NCBI GenBank assembly: GCA_002841335.1
Contig: PHEY01000004.1
Span: 293,848 to 357,847, forward strand
Source of the DNA: Actinobacteria bacterium HGW-Actinobacteria-2
GTDB taxonomy: Bacteria; Actinomycetota; Actinomycetes; Propionibacteriales; Propionibacteriaceae
Length of the DNA stretch: 64,000 nt
Direction of reading: 5' to 3'
This document shows positions 25,870 through 35,039 of this stretch, in pieces. A program made the position numbers and the translations under genes. Below the pieces are notes generated by a model. The model ran no database searches and was not told the DNA's origin. It saw only the letters and a program-made list of their open reading frames with translations. The number at the start of each line of letters is the position of its first letter. Position 1 is the stretch's first letter.

Positions 25870-26909
25870 CGGCGCACCGGTGCTTCGCCGACCTGGACGC
25901 TGACCCGCTGCGGCTTGCCGTCCCGGATCAGGTCGATGCTGAGCTTGTCCCCGATGGCGACGGTCAGCAGCAGTTGTGACCACGAGGTGGGGTTGGCCGC
26001 TCGGCCGTTGATGGCGGTGATGATGTCACCGGCGGAGATGCCGGCGGCTGCGGCCGGTTCGTCGGGGCTGACGGCGTCGACGAACAGTCCGGCCGTGCTG
26101 CGGTAGCGCGCAGCCAGATCGGTGCTGATCGGCGTCACGGCCAGTCCGAGCCACGGATGAGTTGGCGGCTGGTGGTTGATCAGTTCCTGGCTGATCCGCC
26201 GGGCGAACCCGGCCGACATCACCAAGCCGTCGGTGGCCGGAGCCTCCGCGGTCGTCCTGAAGGCCGATGCGGCCTGAGTGGCGATGCCGACCAACTGGCC
26301 GTCACAGTTCAACACCGCGCCGCCATCGACGGCGGCGCCGAGCGGCGTGTCGATGCGGATCAGATCCTGCAGGACGATCGCACGGGTGTCGGAATGGAGC
26401 TGGATGGTCTGGTTGGTTTCGCCCACCCGGCCGGACGGAATCGTTGCCCCTGGTGCCAGAGGAGAGCCGAAGGCCACCAGAGGTTCGCCGAGCTTCACTT
26501 CTTGGCTCCACGACAGAGGGGTCGCCGGCAGTTGGTTCTGGTCGACCTTGATCACGGCCAGATCGCTGACCGGATCGGAACCGATCACCGTGGCCGCCAC
26601 CGTCGTCCCGTTCGGCAACTGGACCTGGGGAGAACCCTCGACAGGCAGACTGGTCGCGTGGGTGAGGATCACCCCGTCGGGTTGGATGATCACCCCATTG
26701 CCGGTGAACGGCTGCGCGGTCGACCCGACGGTGACCAGTGATGGCTGCACCTTGACCGCCAGACGTTGCGCGTCGCAGGCGCCCGGTTTGTCAGCCAGCT
26801 CTCGATAGGCCATCGCACCGACCGCGCCGGCGGCCAACGAGAGCGCCACGGCGGCGGCGATCAGCGGCCACGCTTTGCGTAATCCGCTGGGACGGATCGA
26901 CTCACTCAA
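25866..26909 (-). CDS. HtrA/DegP-like membrane-anchored protein lacking catalytic residues
   Basis: A 347-residue protein with an N-terminal transmembrane anchor (residues 13-35), a trypsin-like domain (about 45-240) and a C-terminal PDZ domain (about 250-342), the layout of actinobacterial HtrA proteases. Asp116 of the triad is kept (SDLAVIKV). Where active proteins read GNSGGP, this one reads AVDGGAV with Asp195 in the Ser position. The His motif usually reads ILTNNHVV but here is ILTHATSL, so the His is displaced. It is therefore probably a pseudoprotease that binds peptides through PDZ. It overlaps rnhA and the EamA gene by 4 bases each, suggesting one transcript. Confidence 0.88.
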   Translation of the reverse strand: MSESIRPSGLRKAWPLIAAAVALSLAAGAVGAMAYRELADKPGACDAQRLAVKVQPSLVTVGSTAQPFTGNGVIIQPDGVILTHATSLPVEGSPQVQLPNGTTVAATVIGSDPVSDLAVIKVDQNQLPATPLSWSQEVKLGEPLVAFGSPLAPGATIPSGRVGETNQTIQLHSDTRAIVLQDLIRIDTPLGAAVDGGAVLNCDGQLVGIATQAASAFRTTAEAPATDGLVMSAGFARRISQELINHQPPTHPWLGLAVTPISTDLAARYRSTAGLFVDAVSPDEPAAAAGISAGDIITAINGRAANPTSWSQLLLTVAIGDKLSIDLIRDGKPQRVSVQVGEAPVRR

Positions 26910-27907
26910 TGCATCTCCTCGGGCAGGCGTCCGGACAGTTCGGCGTCCCTCACATCATCCCCGATCATGCCAGCACCGACCGATTCGGTCGGCGGCGCGT
27001 TCAGTGATGCGGATGGTTCGCGGTGGGTGTCGCTGGTGGCCCATTCGGCGAAGCCGACCGCGGCGATGATGGCGGCGCTGGCCCCCAGCTGGACCGGCGT
27101 CAGCGCCTCGCCCAGCACCGCCCACCCGGCCACCACTGCGACCGCGGGGATGGCGTTGATCGCCATCGCCGCCGAGGTTGCCGGCATGCCGCGCAATGCG
27201 GAGTTGTACAGCCCGAAGGCGACCAGGCCAGGGAAGACGCCGAGGTAGGCGAGTTCCAGCCAGGCATCGACGGGCACCGACGTCCACGGGATCGGTGGCC
27301 CGAGCAAGGCCAGGACCGCGAAGAAGACCGCACCAGTGGTCGCCTGCAGTCCGGCCAGGAACCAGGGGTGGTAGCGGGCGGTGAGGCGCTTGTTCACAAT
27401 CGTCGACCCGGCCGCACCGAACATGGCCGCCAGCTCCAGCAGGTTGCCCAGCCACGGCGCGGGTGCGGAGGCTTGAGTGGCCCCTGACAACGCCAGGACC
27501 ACCACCATGCCCATCGAGACCGCGATGCCGACTCCCTGCTGCCAGCTGAGCCGCTCGCGCAGGATCAGCCACGCGCCGAGGGCAACGATGAGCGGCGCGG
27601 TGGCCGACACCACCCCGGCTTGGCTCGAGGTGGTGAAGACCATCGCGAAGCCCTCGAGGGTGAAGTAGGCGCAGGGGATGAAGGCCATGCTGAGGGCGAG
27701 CAGGGCGAGATCACCGCGCTGGTACTGCGGACGCGGCACCAGCCGCCAGAACGGCGCGAACACCAGCGCTGCGATGGTCATTCGCAGCCAGATGACCGCC
27801 ATCGGCGGCAGCACCGCGTACACCCCTTTGGTCGCCGCGAAGCTGGTGCCCCAGAAGAACACGGTGCCGACCAGGTACACGATCGGTAGCGCGCGGGCGC
27901 GCGTCAT
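26906..27907 (-). CDS. EamA-family (DMT) permease
   Basis: Membrane transporter of 333 residues with ten helices in two EamA repeats. Typical segments are FFWGTSFAATKGVY at the N-terminus, TSSQAGVVSATAPLIVALGAWLI (cut here) and the second-repeat GLVAFGLYNSALR and AINAIPAVAVVAGWAVLGE. The last 45 residues are a soluble tail. Substrate unknown; relatives export amino acids or metabolites. ATG at 27907. The end overlaps the pseudoprotease gene by 4 bases, giving a three-gene operon EamA, HtrA-like, rnhA. Confidence 0.88.
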   Translation of the reverse strand: MTRARALPIVYLVGTVFFWGTSFAATKGVYAVLPPMAVIWLRMTIAALVFAPFWRLVPRPQYQRGDLALLALSMAFIPCAYFTLEGFAMVFTTSSQAGVVSATAPLIVALGAWLILRERLSWQQGVGIAVSMGMVVVLALSGATQASAPAPWLGNLLELAAMFGAAGSTIVNKRLTARYHPWFLAGLQATTGAVFFAVLALLGPPIPWTSVPVDAWLELAYLGVFPGLVAFGLYNSALRGMPATSAAMAINAIPAVAVVAGWAVLGEALTPVQLGASAAIIAAVGFAEWATSDTHREPSASLNAPPTESVGAGMIGDDVRDAELSGRLPEEMH

Positions 27908-28096
27908 GGTCTGCCTCCCTCGTCCGCCGAGGGGCGAACCGACCCATTATCTCCGCCCGTGCGCGGGTCGGCCACCAGTGGCGACGCTGCAGCTATGCCG
28001 TGGTCCCCGATAGGAAAGGCACACGCCGGACTCGGTCGGGGCCGGCAATTCGGTCAGCACGTAGACTCCCAGCGAAGGCAGGAGACAAGGACGGAC

Positions 28097-29878
28097 ATGA
28101 TTTCACCTCGGCGCAGGCGGACGGCTTTTGGTGCACTCTCCATCGCGGCGATCGTGAGCCTGACGGCCTGTGCGTCCGCTGACCCGATCACCACCGGCAG
28201 CCGACCGAACGCGCCGACGGCCTCGTCGTCACCTTCGCACAGCGCCGAGACCGATCCGGCCAAGCTGGCGGTCGCCCTGGACACCCTGCCCGGCTTTGCT
28301 GCTGCGACCAATGATGGCGGCGGCATCTTCAGCCGTAGTGAGGTCGACAGCAACGGACGGGTCACCTGGAAGGTGCTGGACGGCGCCAACAAGGTCATTC
28401 CCGACTACCGCGGCACCGGCCCGGTGGCTTTCGGTGACCCCTCGACCTACACCAAGATCCCCGGCGTCCTGACCTTCCGTGGCAACAACTTCCGCGACGC
28501 TCCCACCTATGGCACCGCCGACATCACCGACAAGAAGCTCCAGGTCGTGTGGGCGCGGGCTGTCGGGGACGTGTACGCCGAGAAGTCCTATTGGGCCGGT
28601 GCCGGGTGGACCGGTCAGCCGTTGTTGGTGAACTGGCCGAAGGCGACCAAAGAAGCCATGTCGCTCAGTCCTGACCAGATCAACGATCCGAAGTTCGTCG
28701 AAGTGGTCTACCCGGTCGTCGACGGCAAGGTCTACCGCCTCGATCTGGCCACGGGCACCGACACCAAGCCGCCGATCGACGTCGGCTTCGCCTTCAAGGG
28801 CACCGGTTCGATCGATCCGCGCGGCTACCCGCTGCTGTACTCCGGCATGGGCCTGAACGAGAACGGCGCCAAGACCGGCGAGTGGCGCTACCGGATCTTC
28901 GACCTCATCCAGAACAAGGAAGTCTCCGGTTGGAGCGGCGCCGATTCGGCGGCACCCCGCGAGTGGAAGCCGCCGGAGGAGACGGGGGTATGGGGTGCCT
29001 TCGATTCTTCCGCCCTGGTCAATGCCGCCACCGACACCTTGATCGAGCCCGGCGAGAATGGCCTGGTCTACAAGGTGAAGCTCAATGCGAAGTTCGATCC
29101 GGTGGCCAAGACCGTCAGCGTGAAGCCGGAGTTCACCAAGTTGAGCTACGACACCCCCGATTCCAGCCGTCACGGGATCGAGAGTTCGGCTGCTGCCTGG
29201 CGGAACCTGATGGTCGCCGGCGACAACGACGGCAACATCGTGTGCTGGGACGCCACCACGATGCAGGTGGTCTGGACCCGTCCGACCGGTGACGACACCG
29301 ACGCCACCATCGTGCTGGAGGAGTCCGACGGGGTGCCCTACCTCTACACCGGCAACGAGATGGACAAGCGCGGCGAGGGCACGGATGGCAAGGGCAAGGA
29401 TGGCGCGAAGTCCGGCCCGATCACTATTCAGAAGCTGGACGCGCGCACCGGCAAGCAGGTGTGGAGCTACTCGATCGACGCGATCTACAACAAGGCGGCC
29501 AACGGCGGCCTGATGGCCACCCCGGTGCTGGGCACCGGCGAGGTCGCCGACCTGGTGTTCTTCAACATCGCCAAGACCGGCTCGGACGCCCGTGGCACCT
29601 TGGTGGCGCTGGACAAGAAGACCGGCGCCGTGGCCTGGAAGCGGGACATGGCGCACTTCGGTTGGAGCTCACCGGTGCTGGTCACCGGTGACGATGGCCA
29701 CAGCTACGGCATTGTCGGAGACTCCAGTGGATTGCTGCACCTGTTCAACCCGAACACCGGTGCGGACTACTCCACGCTGCAGCTGTCGAAGAACATCGAG
29801 GCCACGCCGGCGGTCTACGGCAACATGCTCGTGGTCGGCACCTACGCCAAGCTCCTCTACGGCATCCGAATCAGCTGA
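28097..29878 (+). CDS. PQQ-binding-like beta-propeller lipoprotein
   Basis: Predicted lipoprotein of 593 residues. The signal peptide ends with lipobox LTAC (Cys at about residue 25). The mature part has repeated blades of the quinoprotein/BamB propeller type, for example VWARAVGDVYAEKS, KVYRLDLATG, VCWDATTMQVVWTRP, KLDARTGKQVWSY, LVALDKKTGAVAWKRD. No enzyme-type metal or PQQ residues are evident, so a binding or scaffold role outside the membrane is likelier. ATG 28097 follows AGGAGACAAGGACGG. A 189-base gap upstream separates it from the divergent EamA gene and holds the promoters, with a possible TAGACT -10 box near 28063. Confidence 0.85.
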   Translation: MISPRRRRTAFGALSIAAIVSLTACASADPITTGSRPNAPTASSSPSHSAETDPAKLAVALDTLPGFAAATNDGGGIFSRSEVDSNGRVTWKVLDGANKVIPDYRGTGPVAFGDPSTYTKIPGVLTFRGNNFRDAPTYGTADITDKKLQVVWARAVGDVYAEKSYWAGAGWTGQPLLVNWPKATKEAMSLSPDQINDPKFVEVVYPVVDGKVYRLDLATGTDTKPPIDVGFAFKGTGSIDPRGYPLLYSGMGLNENGAKTGEWRYRIFDLIQNKEVSGWSGADSAAPREWKPPEETGVWGAFDSSALVNAATDTLIEPGENGLVYKVKLNAKFDPVAKTVSVKPEFTKLSYDTPDSSRHGIESSAAAWRNLMVAGDNDGNIVCWDATTMQVVWTRPTGDDTDATIVLEESDGVPYLYTGNEMDKRGEGTDGKGKDGAKSGPITIQKLDARTGKQVWSYSIDAIYNKAANGGLMATPVLGTGEVADLVFFNIAKTGSDARGTLVALDKKTGAVAWKRDMAHFGWSSPVLVTGDDGHSYGIVGDSSGLLHLFNPNTGADYSTLQLSKNIEATPAVYGNMLVVGTYAKLLYGIRIS

Positions 29879-29956
29879 GCATGGCGGAGTCGCTGAGTTG
29901 AATCGGCGTTGGCGCGTCGAAGCGGCACATTTGGCCCCGGGAGAGACCATTGAGGG

Positions 29957-30532
29957 GTGGCAAACAAGCTCCTTCGCACGGTCGGCCTCGCCGCCGGACT
30001 TACCGTGGCACTGACCAGCCTGACCGGATGCGACTTCTTCAACTGGGGATCGCAGTTCGCGCCGACGCCGGCGCCGACCAGCGCCCGCCCGTCCCCGAGC
30101 CCGACGCCAACGCCGACCCCGGTCGTGACCCCCACCGAAGCGGAGTCGGTCACGGCCACCGGCTCGCTGGAGTTCAACAGCTTCCCGGTCAGTGAGGTGA
30201 TGACCGGAACCTGCACCACGGGCGATCCGCTGACGTCGACCCTCAGCGATCCCAAGAACGACTTCTACTCCACCGTCGACATGACGGTGGTCATCGACAA
30301 GACCAACCTGGAGCTGGTCTCGGTGTCGATCATCACCGGCGCCGACTCCGAAGGCGGAGTTCACAAGATCGTCTACGACGCGACCGCTCCGCTCGCCGGG
30401 ACGTCAGCGCGCCTGACCGGCGCAGGCCCGGACTATCAGATCAGCGGGACGATGGCCGACCAGGATTCGCCGCACGGCAAGCCGGTGACGAATCTGATTC
30501 CGGTCGTGGTGAAGGTGCGCTGCGGCGTCTGA
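29957..30532 (+). CDS. Hypothetical lipoprotein
   Basis: Predicted lipoprotein of 191 residues with lipobox LTGC at about Cys25. A Pro/Thr/Ser-rich linker (about 35-58) leads to a beta-rich domain of unknown family containing FNSFPVSEVMTGTC, with Cys residues near 78, 82 and at the C-terminus (RCGV) that may form disulfides. The start is GTG 29957 after GAGGG. It lies 78 bases after the propeller lipoprotein gene, probably in the same transcript, so the two may act together on the cell surface. Function not recognised. Confidence 0.72.
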   Translation: MANKLLRTVGLAAGLTVALTSLTGCDFFNWGSQFAPTPAPTSARPSPSPTPTPTPVVTPTEAESVTATGSLEFNSFPVSEVMTGTCTTGDPLTSTLSDPKNDFYSTVDMTVVIDKTNLELVSVSIITGADSEGGVHKIVYDATAPLAGTSARLTGAGPDYQISGTMADQDSPHGKPVTNLIPVVVKVRCGV

Positions 30533-30535
30533 GGC

Positions 30536-33004
30536 TCAGGCGACCTTCACCTTGGCCGTCGCGCTGATGGTGGGGTAGCCGGTCTTCTTGGCGGTCACCT
30601 TCACCGAAACGGTGTGGCCCTTGTCGGCCTTGGCGACCTTGTAGGTGGACTTGGTGGCACCCTTGATCGCGGTCTTGCCGTGGTACCACTGGTAGCTCAG
30701 CTTCGGCTGGGGGGACCACGCACCGGCATTCGCCTTCAGGGTCTTGCCGACCTTGACCGTTCCGGAGATCGTCGGCGTGGGGATGGTCTTCCACGCCAGC
30801 TTGCCGATCTTGGGTGTGGCGGCTGAGGTCTTGCTCTTCTTGGCGAAGGCGCCACCGGTCGTGGTGGCCTTCACTGCGAGAGTGTGGCCGGAGTCGGCTG
30901 AGGTCACCTTGTAGGTGGCCGCGGTGGCGCCGCTGATGGCGGTCTTGTCGCGGTACCACTGGTAGCTGAAGCCGGCGGGGGCTGGCGACCAGGTGCCCGG
31001 TTTGGCGGTCAGGGTCTGGCCGACGCCGAGGTTGCCGGAGATGGTCGGGGTCCCGACCTTGCTGATCGTGCCCTGCTTCACCGCAGCGGTGCCCTTGGAG
31101 GTCTTGGTCACCGAGTAGAACCCGGGACGTCCGCCGCTGACGGTGACGGTGATCTTCGCCTGGTAGTCGGCGGCGGCCAGGGCGTAGGTTGCGCCGTTGG
31201 CGCCGGGGATCGGCTTACCGTTGCGGTTCCACTGGTAGCTGAAGTTGATCGGTCCCGGAGCCCAGGTGCCGGGCTTGGCGGTGAGCGTCTTGCCGGCGGT
31301 CGCGGTGCCGCTGATCTTCGGGGTGGCCGTGGCGGTCAGCTTGGCCGGAGTAATGGCGCCGGTCGGCGCCGAGGCGCGCGACACTGCGGTGTAGGTGGCC
31401 TTGCTGCCGGTGGCGATCACCCGGACGGCTTGGCCGGCATCGTCCGGCTGAAGGACGTAGGAGGCTGCGGTGGCGCCGGGGATCACCTTGTCGTTGCGCA
31501 GCCACTGGTAGTAGAGGTCGACTTTGCCCGGTCCCCAGGTGCCGGGATTGGCCGCCAAGGTCTGGCCGACGGTGGTGTTGCCGGACACAGTGGGCACCGA
31601 GACGACGTCAAGCAACATGAACAGTCGCGACCAGGTCTTGGCGTCGGCGACACCGTTGGCAGGCAGGCCCGTCGCGGACTGGAAGGCCTTCAAGGACTCG
31701 GTGGTAGTGCCGCCCACCTTGCTGGCGTCGGTGTTGTAGCCGGCCATGTTCATCAGCAGGTTCAATGCGTGCACGCGATCACCGGAGTCACCGCTCTTCA
31801 CGCTGGTCATCAGCGAGGTGATGGTCAACGGGCCCGCCTCACCGTCGGCGTCCAGCTTCTTCGACGACTGCCACGACTTGACCGCGGAGACGGTGGAGGA
31901 GTCGTACTTGCCGGTGACCGAGACCTTCTTGCCGGCGGCGTTGAGGAGGTGCTGCAAGGCACTGACCTTGACACCGGTGTTGCCGGAGACGAGCACGATG
32001 CTCAGCGGAGCGACGTCGTACTGAGTGAGGTCGTAGTCGGAGATCACCGAACGCAGGCTCTTGGCGTAGGCGGCAGCTCCTGAGCCCTTCTCAGCGCTGG
32101 CGACCTGGTCGATGAAGGCGGAGACGTCGTTCATCACCTGTCGAGCGCCGGCGTACTCCTTGCCCTCGGCGACCATGGCGGCGTGGCCCATGATCGAGTC
32201 GTCGTAGGAGCCGAACTTGGCGTACTTGATGGTCTTGCCACTGGTGGTCACCGACAGACAGCCGGCCTGGTACGGGCTGGCCGCTGAAGCGGTGGCGACG
32301 CCGGCATCGCCGACGAAGTTGAGCTTGGCGTAGCGACGCAGGCCGGCGTAGTACTTGCGTCCCTTCCAGTAGGACAGGGTGGTCTTGACCACGCCGTCGA
32401 CGCGCCCGCGGGCTTCGATGATCTGCCAATCGCCGTTCGACAGCTTCTTGGTGACCACGGCGACGTGGCCGATGCCGTTGGAGCGGGCGGGGTTGTTGCG
32501 CAGGAAGACCAGGTCGCCGGGCTTGGGGGTGCCGGAGACCTTCGCGGTGGCGTCGTACTGCGCGGCGGCCAGGTCGGTGATCGAGTTGCCCGAGCGGCCG
32601 AACAGCCACTGGACGAGTTCTGAGCAGTCGAATGCCTTGGGGTTGGCGTTGCTGATCGAGGCCTCAGCGCCGAGCACGTAGGCCTTGCCCACCTGAGATT
32701 CGGCGAGCTTGGCGAACTGTGCCGCAGACAGGTTGGCGGTGCAGCGGATGTCGAAGAGGTTCTTGGCGGAGGTGGCCAGCCCGGAACTGCCGAAGTCGGT
32801 GTTCACGGCGGCCTGGGCGATGGAGACCGAGGCGGGCACGCCGTATTGGCGCTGCGCGCTCTGGGCGGCCACGATCAGGCTGTTCACGAAGCTGCTCTTG
32901 GTAGCCGCGGAAACTGCCGTGGCACTGGGAGCGCTCATGAGTGATAGCCCGAGCATCAAAGCGATGCCCAGAAGGGAAGATAGAGCGGGGGCTGCACGTC
33001 TCAC
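30536..33004 (-). CDS. Secreted cell-wall hydrolase: NlpC/P60 inside a glucosaminidase-like domain, PG-binding and Ig-like repeats
   Basis: Secreted protein of 822 residues. Signal peptide 1-30. Residues 36-90 look like the first half of a FlgJ/Atl-type glucosaminidase (SIAQAAVNTDFGSSGLATSA, KNLFDIRC), but the catalytic Glu of AALESGWG is Asn68. An NlpC/P60 domain follows (about 92-230) with Cys127 (FDCSEL), His180 (GIGHVAVV) and Glu197. The second half of the glucosaminidase fold then resumes (GSYDDSIMGHAAMVAEGKEY, about 263-335). Two peptidoglycan-binding_1 type repeats (about 340-465) and four Ig-like repeats (467-822) complete it. It probably cleaves cell-wall peptide links. GTG 33004 is the start. 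Confidence 0.88.
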   Translation of the reverse strand: MRRAAPALSSLLGIALMLGLSLMSAPSATAVSAATKSSFVNSLIVAAQSAQRQYGVPASVSIAQAAVNTDFGSSGLATSAKNLFDIRCTANLSAAQFAKLAESQVGKAYVLGAEASISNANPKAFDCSELVQWLFGRSGNSITDLAAAQYDATAKVSGTPKPGDLVFLRNNPARSNGIGHVAVVTKKLSNGDWQIIEARGRVDGVVKTTLSYWKGRKYYAGLRRYAKLNFVGDAGVATASAASPYQAGCLSVTTSGKTIKYAKFGSYDDSIMGHAAMVAEGKEYAGARQVMNDVSAFIDQVASAEKGSGAAAYAKSLRSVISDYDLTQYDVAPLSIVLVSGNTGVKVSALQHLLNAAGKKVSVTGKYDSSTVSAVKSWQSSKKLDADGEAGPLTITSLMTSVKSGDSGDRVHALNLLMNMAGYNTDASKVGGTTTESLKAFQSATGLPANGVADAKTWSRLFMLLDVVSVPTVSGNTTVGQTLAANPGTWGPGKVDLYYQWLRNDKVIPGATAASYVLQPDDAGQAVRVIATGSKATYTAVSRASAPTGAITPAKLTATATPKISGTATAGKTLTAKPGTWAPGPINFSYQWNRNGKPIPGANGATYALAAADYQAKITVTVSGGRPGFYSVTKTSKGTAAVKQGTISKVGTPTISGNLGVGQTLTAKPGTWSPAPAGFSYQWYRDKTAISGATAATYKVTSADSGHTLAVKATTTGGAFAKKSKTSAATPKIGKLAWKTIPTPTISGTVKVGKTLKANAGAWSPQPKLSYQWYHGKTAIKGATKSTYKVAKADKGHTVSVKVTAKKTGYPTISATAKVKVA
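30539..31606 (-). repeat. Four tandem Ig-like domain repeats within the cell-wall hydrolase gene
   Basis: Coding repeats of about 82-92 residues (protein positions 467-558, 559-649, 650-740, 741-822). Each has the pattern P-x-[IV]-SG...VG-x-TL-x-A-x-PGTW...YQW...I-x-GA...Y. They are surface-protein Ig-like or adhesin-type modules that probably extend or attach the enzyme at the cell wall. Confidence 0.8.
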
Positions 33005-33128
33005 CAGACGATTACCGCTCAGGTCAACCCCAACTCACAAGTCCTCTCGGGGGGTCGCAACTCTCATCTCGTTCTTGCGACTTTGTCCTGACTAGGGGTT
33101 TTGGCCTGAAGTCAGCTAAAGGGCGTGT
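33005..33128 (-). promoter_or_regulatory. Structured 5' leader of the cell-wall hydrolase gene
   Basis: 124-base gap between the hydrolase start and the cysE stop. On the minus strand it has a perfect 7-bp hairpin, GTCGCAA pairing with TTGCGAC (33075-33081 with 33054-33060). Two further complementary pairs, AACCCC with GGGGTT and TCAGG with CCTGA, are interleaved in pseudoknot order. Cell-wall hydrolase genes of actinobacteria often carry c-di-AMP riboswitches, but I could not match the conserved bases of that class. Confidence 0.35.
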
Positions 33129-33935
33129 TCAGGGTTTGATTGCCCTTGTCGGAGCGGATTCCAGCGGATCTTCTTCGAGGTCCATTGCGGGTAGGCCATG
33201 CACCGGGTAACTCACCGGACGGGCCGGAATGCCGGCCACGGTGGTGAACGGTGCGACATTCTCCAGCACCACCGATCCCGCTCCGATCTTGGCGCCTTCG
33301 CCCACGGTGATGTTGCCGAGCACCTTGGCGCCCGCGCCGATCATCACGCCTCGACCGACCTTGGGGTGTCGGTCACCACCGACCTTGCCGGTGCCGCCGA
33401 GGGTGACCTCGTGCAGCATGGAGAAGTCGTCCTCGACGACGGCGGTCTCGCCGATCACCACCGAGGTGGCGTGGTCGAACATGATGCCCTTGCCGATGCG
33501 AGCACCGGGGTGGATGTCGACGGCGAACACTTCCGAGATGCGGCTCTGCAGGTAGAGCGCCAGCGCTTGGCGCTCGTGGGTCCAGTAGTAGTGGGCCACT
33601 CGATAGGACTGCAGGGCGTGGAAACCCTTGAAGTAGAGAAGCGGCTGGGAGTAGCCCCGAGTCGCCGGGTCGCGGCTGAGTACGGCGCGAAGGTCCTCGC
33701 GCACGGTCGCGCCGATCTCGGGTTCGGCGTCGAAGGCCTGCTGGATCAACTGCCGAAGCGTCAATGAGGTGATGGTCTCGCTGCCCAGTTTGGAGGCCAG
33801 GATGAAGGACAGCGAGTCCTCCAGGCGATCGTGGGAAAGCACGTTGGTGTGCAGGAAGCTGGCCAGGGCAGGCTCGCCGGTGACGTCTTTGGTCACCTCG
33901 GCGCGGATCTGGGTCCAGATCTCGTCGCGGCTCAT
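33129..33935 (-). CDS. cysE: Serine O-acetyltransferase
   Basis: Enzyme of cysteine synthesis that acetylates L-serine with acetyl-CoA, 268 residues, cytoplasmic. The N-terminal helical SAT domain (SRDEIWTQIRAEV, LSFILASKLGS) and the left-handed beta-helix with hexapeptide repeats are both present; VDIHPGARIGKG, FDHATSVVIGETAVV and TLGGTGK are diagnostic. This is the long enterobacterial-type CysE, not the short one. ATG 33935 has TGAGGTGGACGAT before it; GTG 33944 is an alternative. No cysK is adjacent. Confidence 0.95.
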   Translation of the reverse strand: MSRDEIWTQIRAEVTKDVTGEPALASFLHTNVLSHDRLEDSLSFILASKLGSETITSLTLRQLIQQAFDAEPEIGATVREDLRAVLSRDPATRGYSQPLLYFKGFHALQSYRVAHYYWTHERQALALYLQSRISEVFAVDIHPGARIGKGIMFDHATSVVIGETAVVEDDFSMLHEVTLGGTGKVGGDRHPKVGRGVMIGAGAKVLGNITVGEGAKIGAGSVVLENVAPFTTVAGIPARPVSYPVHGLPAMDLEEDPLESAPTRAIKP

Positions 33936-34075
33936 ATCGTCCACCTCAGGTCGTCCTCTGTCTTGGTCGTGGCTTCGTCGTCCACAACACTGGCGTGACC
34001 GCCAAGATTCCGTTCGTGGTGAACGTCAATGCCATGCTGAGGATACCAAGGCGTGTGTGCGCCTGTATACCAGGG

Positions 34076-34966
34076 TCAACGAAGCCGGCGCCCGATCTCG
34101 GTGAGCGCGTCCAGCACCACCCGGACGGCGGCGCGCTCGGCGCGATCGGGTCGGGCCAGTGCAACCACACGGCGTTCGGCACGGACTCCGGTGAGCGGAA
34201 TCACTCGCACCCCGTCGCGGGCGCGGGTGGTGAATCGCGGCAGCAAGGCGCACCCGAATCCTGCGGCGACCAGGGCCTCGACGACGCGGTTGTCCTTCAC
34301 GCGCTGGACCACGTTGAGCTCGGTGCCGCTGTGGTTCTCGATCGCAATCCGGACCGTGTCGAAGGGGAAGCCGAGCGGGACGCCGATCCAGTCCTCACCG
34401 ATCAGGTCGGACGGAGTCAGTCGCGCCCGGTCGGCCAACCGATGTCCGACGGGTACGGCCACATCGAGCGGCTCGAGAGCCACCATTTGGACCAGCAGCC
34501 CTTCGGCGCCGGCTGGGGTCTCGGCCAGGCTGTGGGCGAGCACCAGGTCGTGATCGGCCGCCCGTCCGGCATAGTCGGCCTCGGCGACATCGTCGTCGGA
34601 GAGGGTGATCGAGATCCCGCTGTCGCGGAGTTGTTGCAGCAACGGCGGGATCAACGCTTCGGTGGCGCTGGGCAGGCCGGTGATGCTGACCTGGCCGGCG
34701 GGGCTGTGATGCAGCAGGTCGAGGTCGCGCTGCAGGCGGGCGAGCAGGCCGGCCACCTCGACGGCGCCGTCGGCCAGGAGGCGCCCGGCCGCGGTCAGCC
34801 GCAGGCGGCGCCCGTCCGGCTCAACCAGGCGGACGCCCAGCTGGCGCTCGGCGGTGCGCAGTTGTTGACTCACTGCCGACGGGGAACGGAAGTCGGCCTC
34901 GGCCACGGCAGTGATGGTGCCGCGGTCGCGGAGCTCCCGCAGAAGTTCGAGGTGCGCCACGTCCAT
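34076..34966 (-). CDS. LysR-family transcriptional regulator
   Basis: Regulator of 296 residues. The N-terminal winged helix has the LysR pattern (LELLRELRDRGTITAVAEAD, FRSPSAVSQQLRTAERQLG), followed by the effector domain (VSITGLPSATEALIPPLL). It is divergent from an EamA permease gene with 73 bases between, the usual arrangement for a LysR activator and its exporter target. ATG 34966 is used; no clear ribosome binding site precedes it, so it may be leaderless. Confidence 0.93.
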   Translation of the reverse strand: MDVAHLELLRELRDRGTITAVAEADFRSPSAVSQQLRTAERQLGVRLVEPDGRRLRLTAAGRLLADGAVEVAGLLARLQRDLDLLHHSPAGQVSITGLPSATEALIPPLLQQLRDSGISITLSDDDVAEADYAGRAADHDLVLAHSLAETPAGAEGLLVQMVALEPLDVAVPVGHRLADRARLTPSDLIGEDWIGVPLGFPFDTVRIAIENHSGTELNVVQRVKDNRVVEALVAAGFGCALLPRFTTRARDGVRVIPLTGVRAERRVVALARPDRAERAAVRVVLDALTEIGRRLR

Positions 34967-35039
34967 GAAGGAAGCCTAAAGCATTGCTGTGGTGATGCGG
35001 TGGTTGTGCTTCAAAAATAGCTGGGGGGACGATGGACCC

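Noticed and set aside
33005..33128. A standard ydaO-type c-di-AMP riboswitch before the cell-wall hydrolase.
   Set aside because: Folding potential exists, but I could not place the conserved core segments; reported only as a structured leader.
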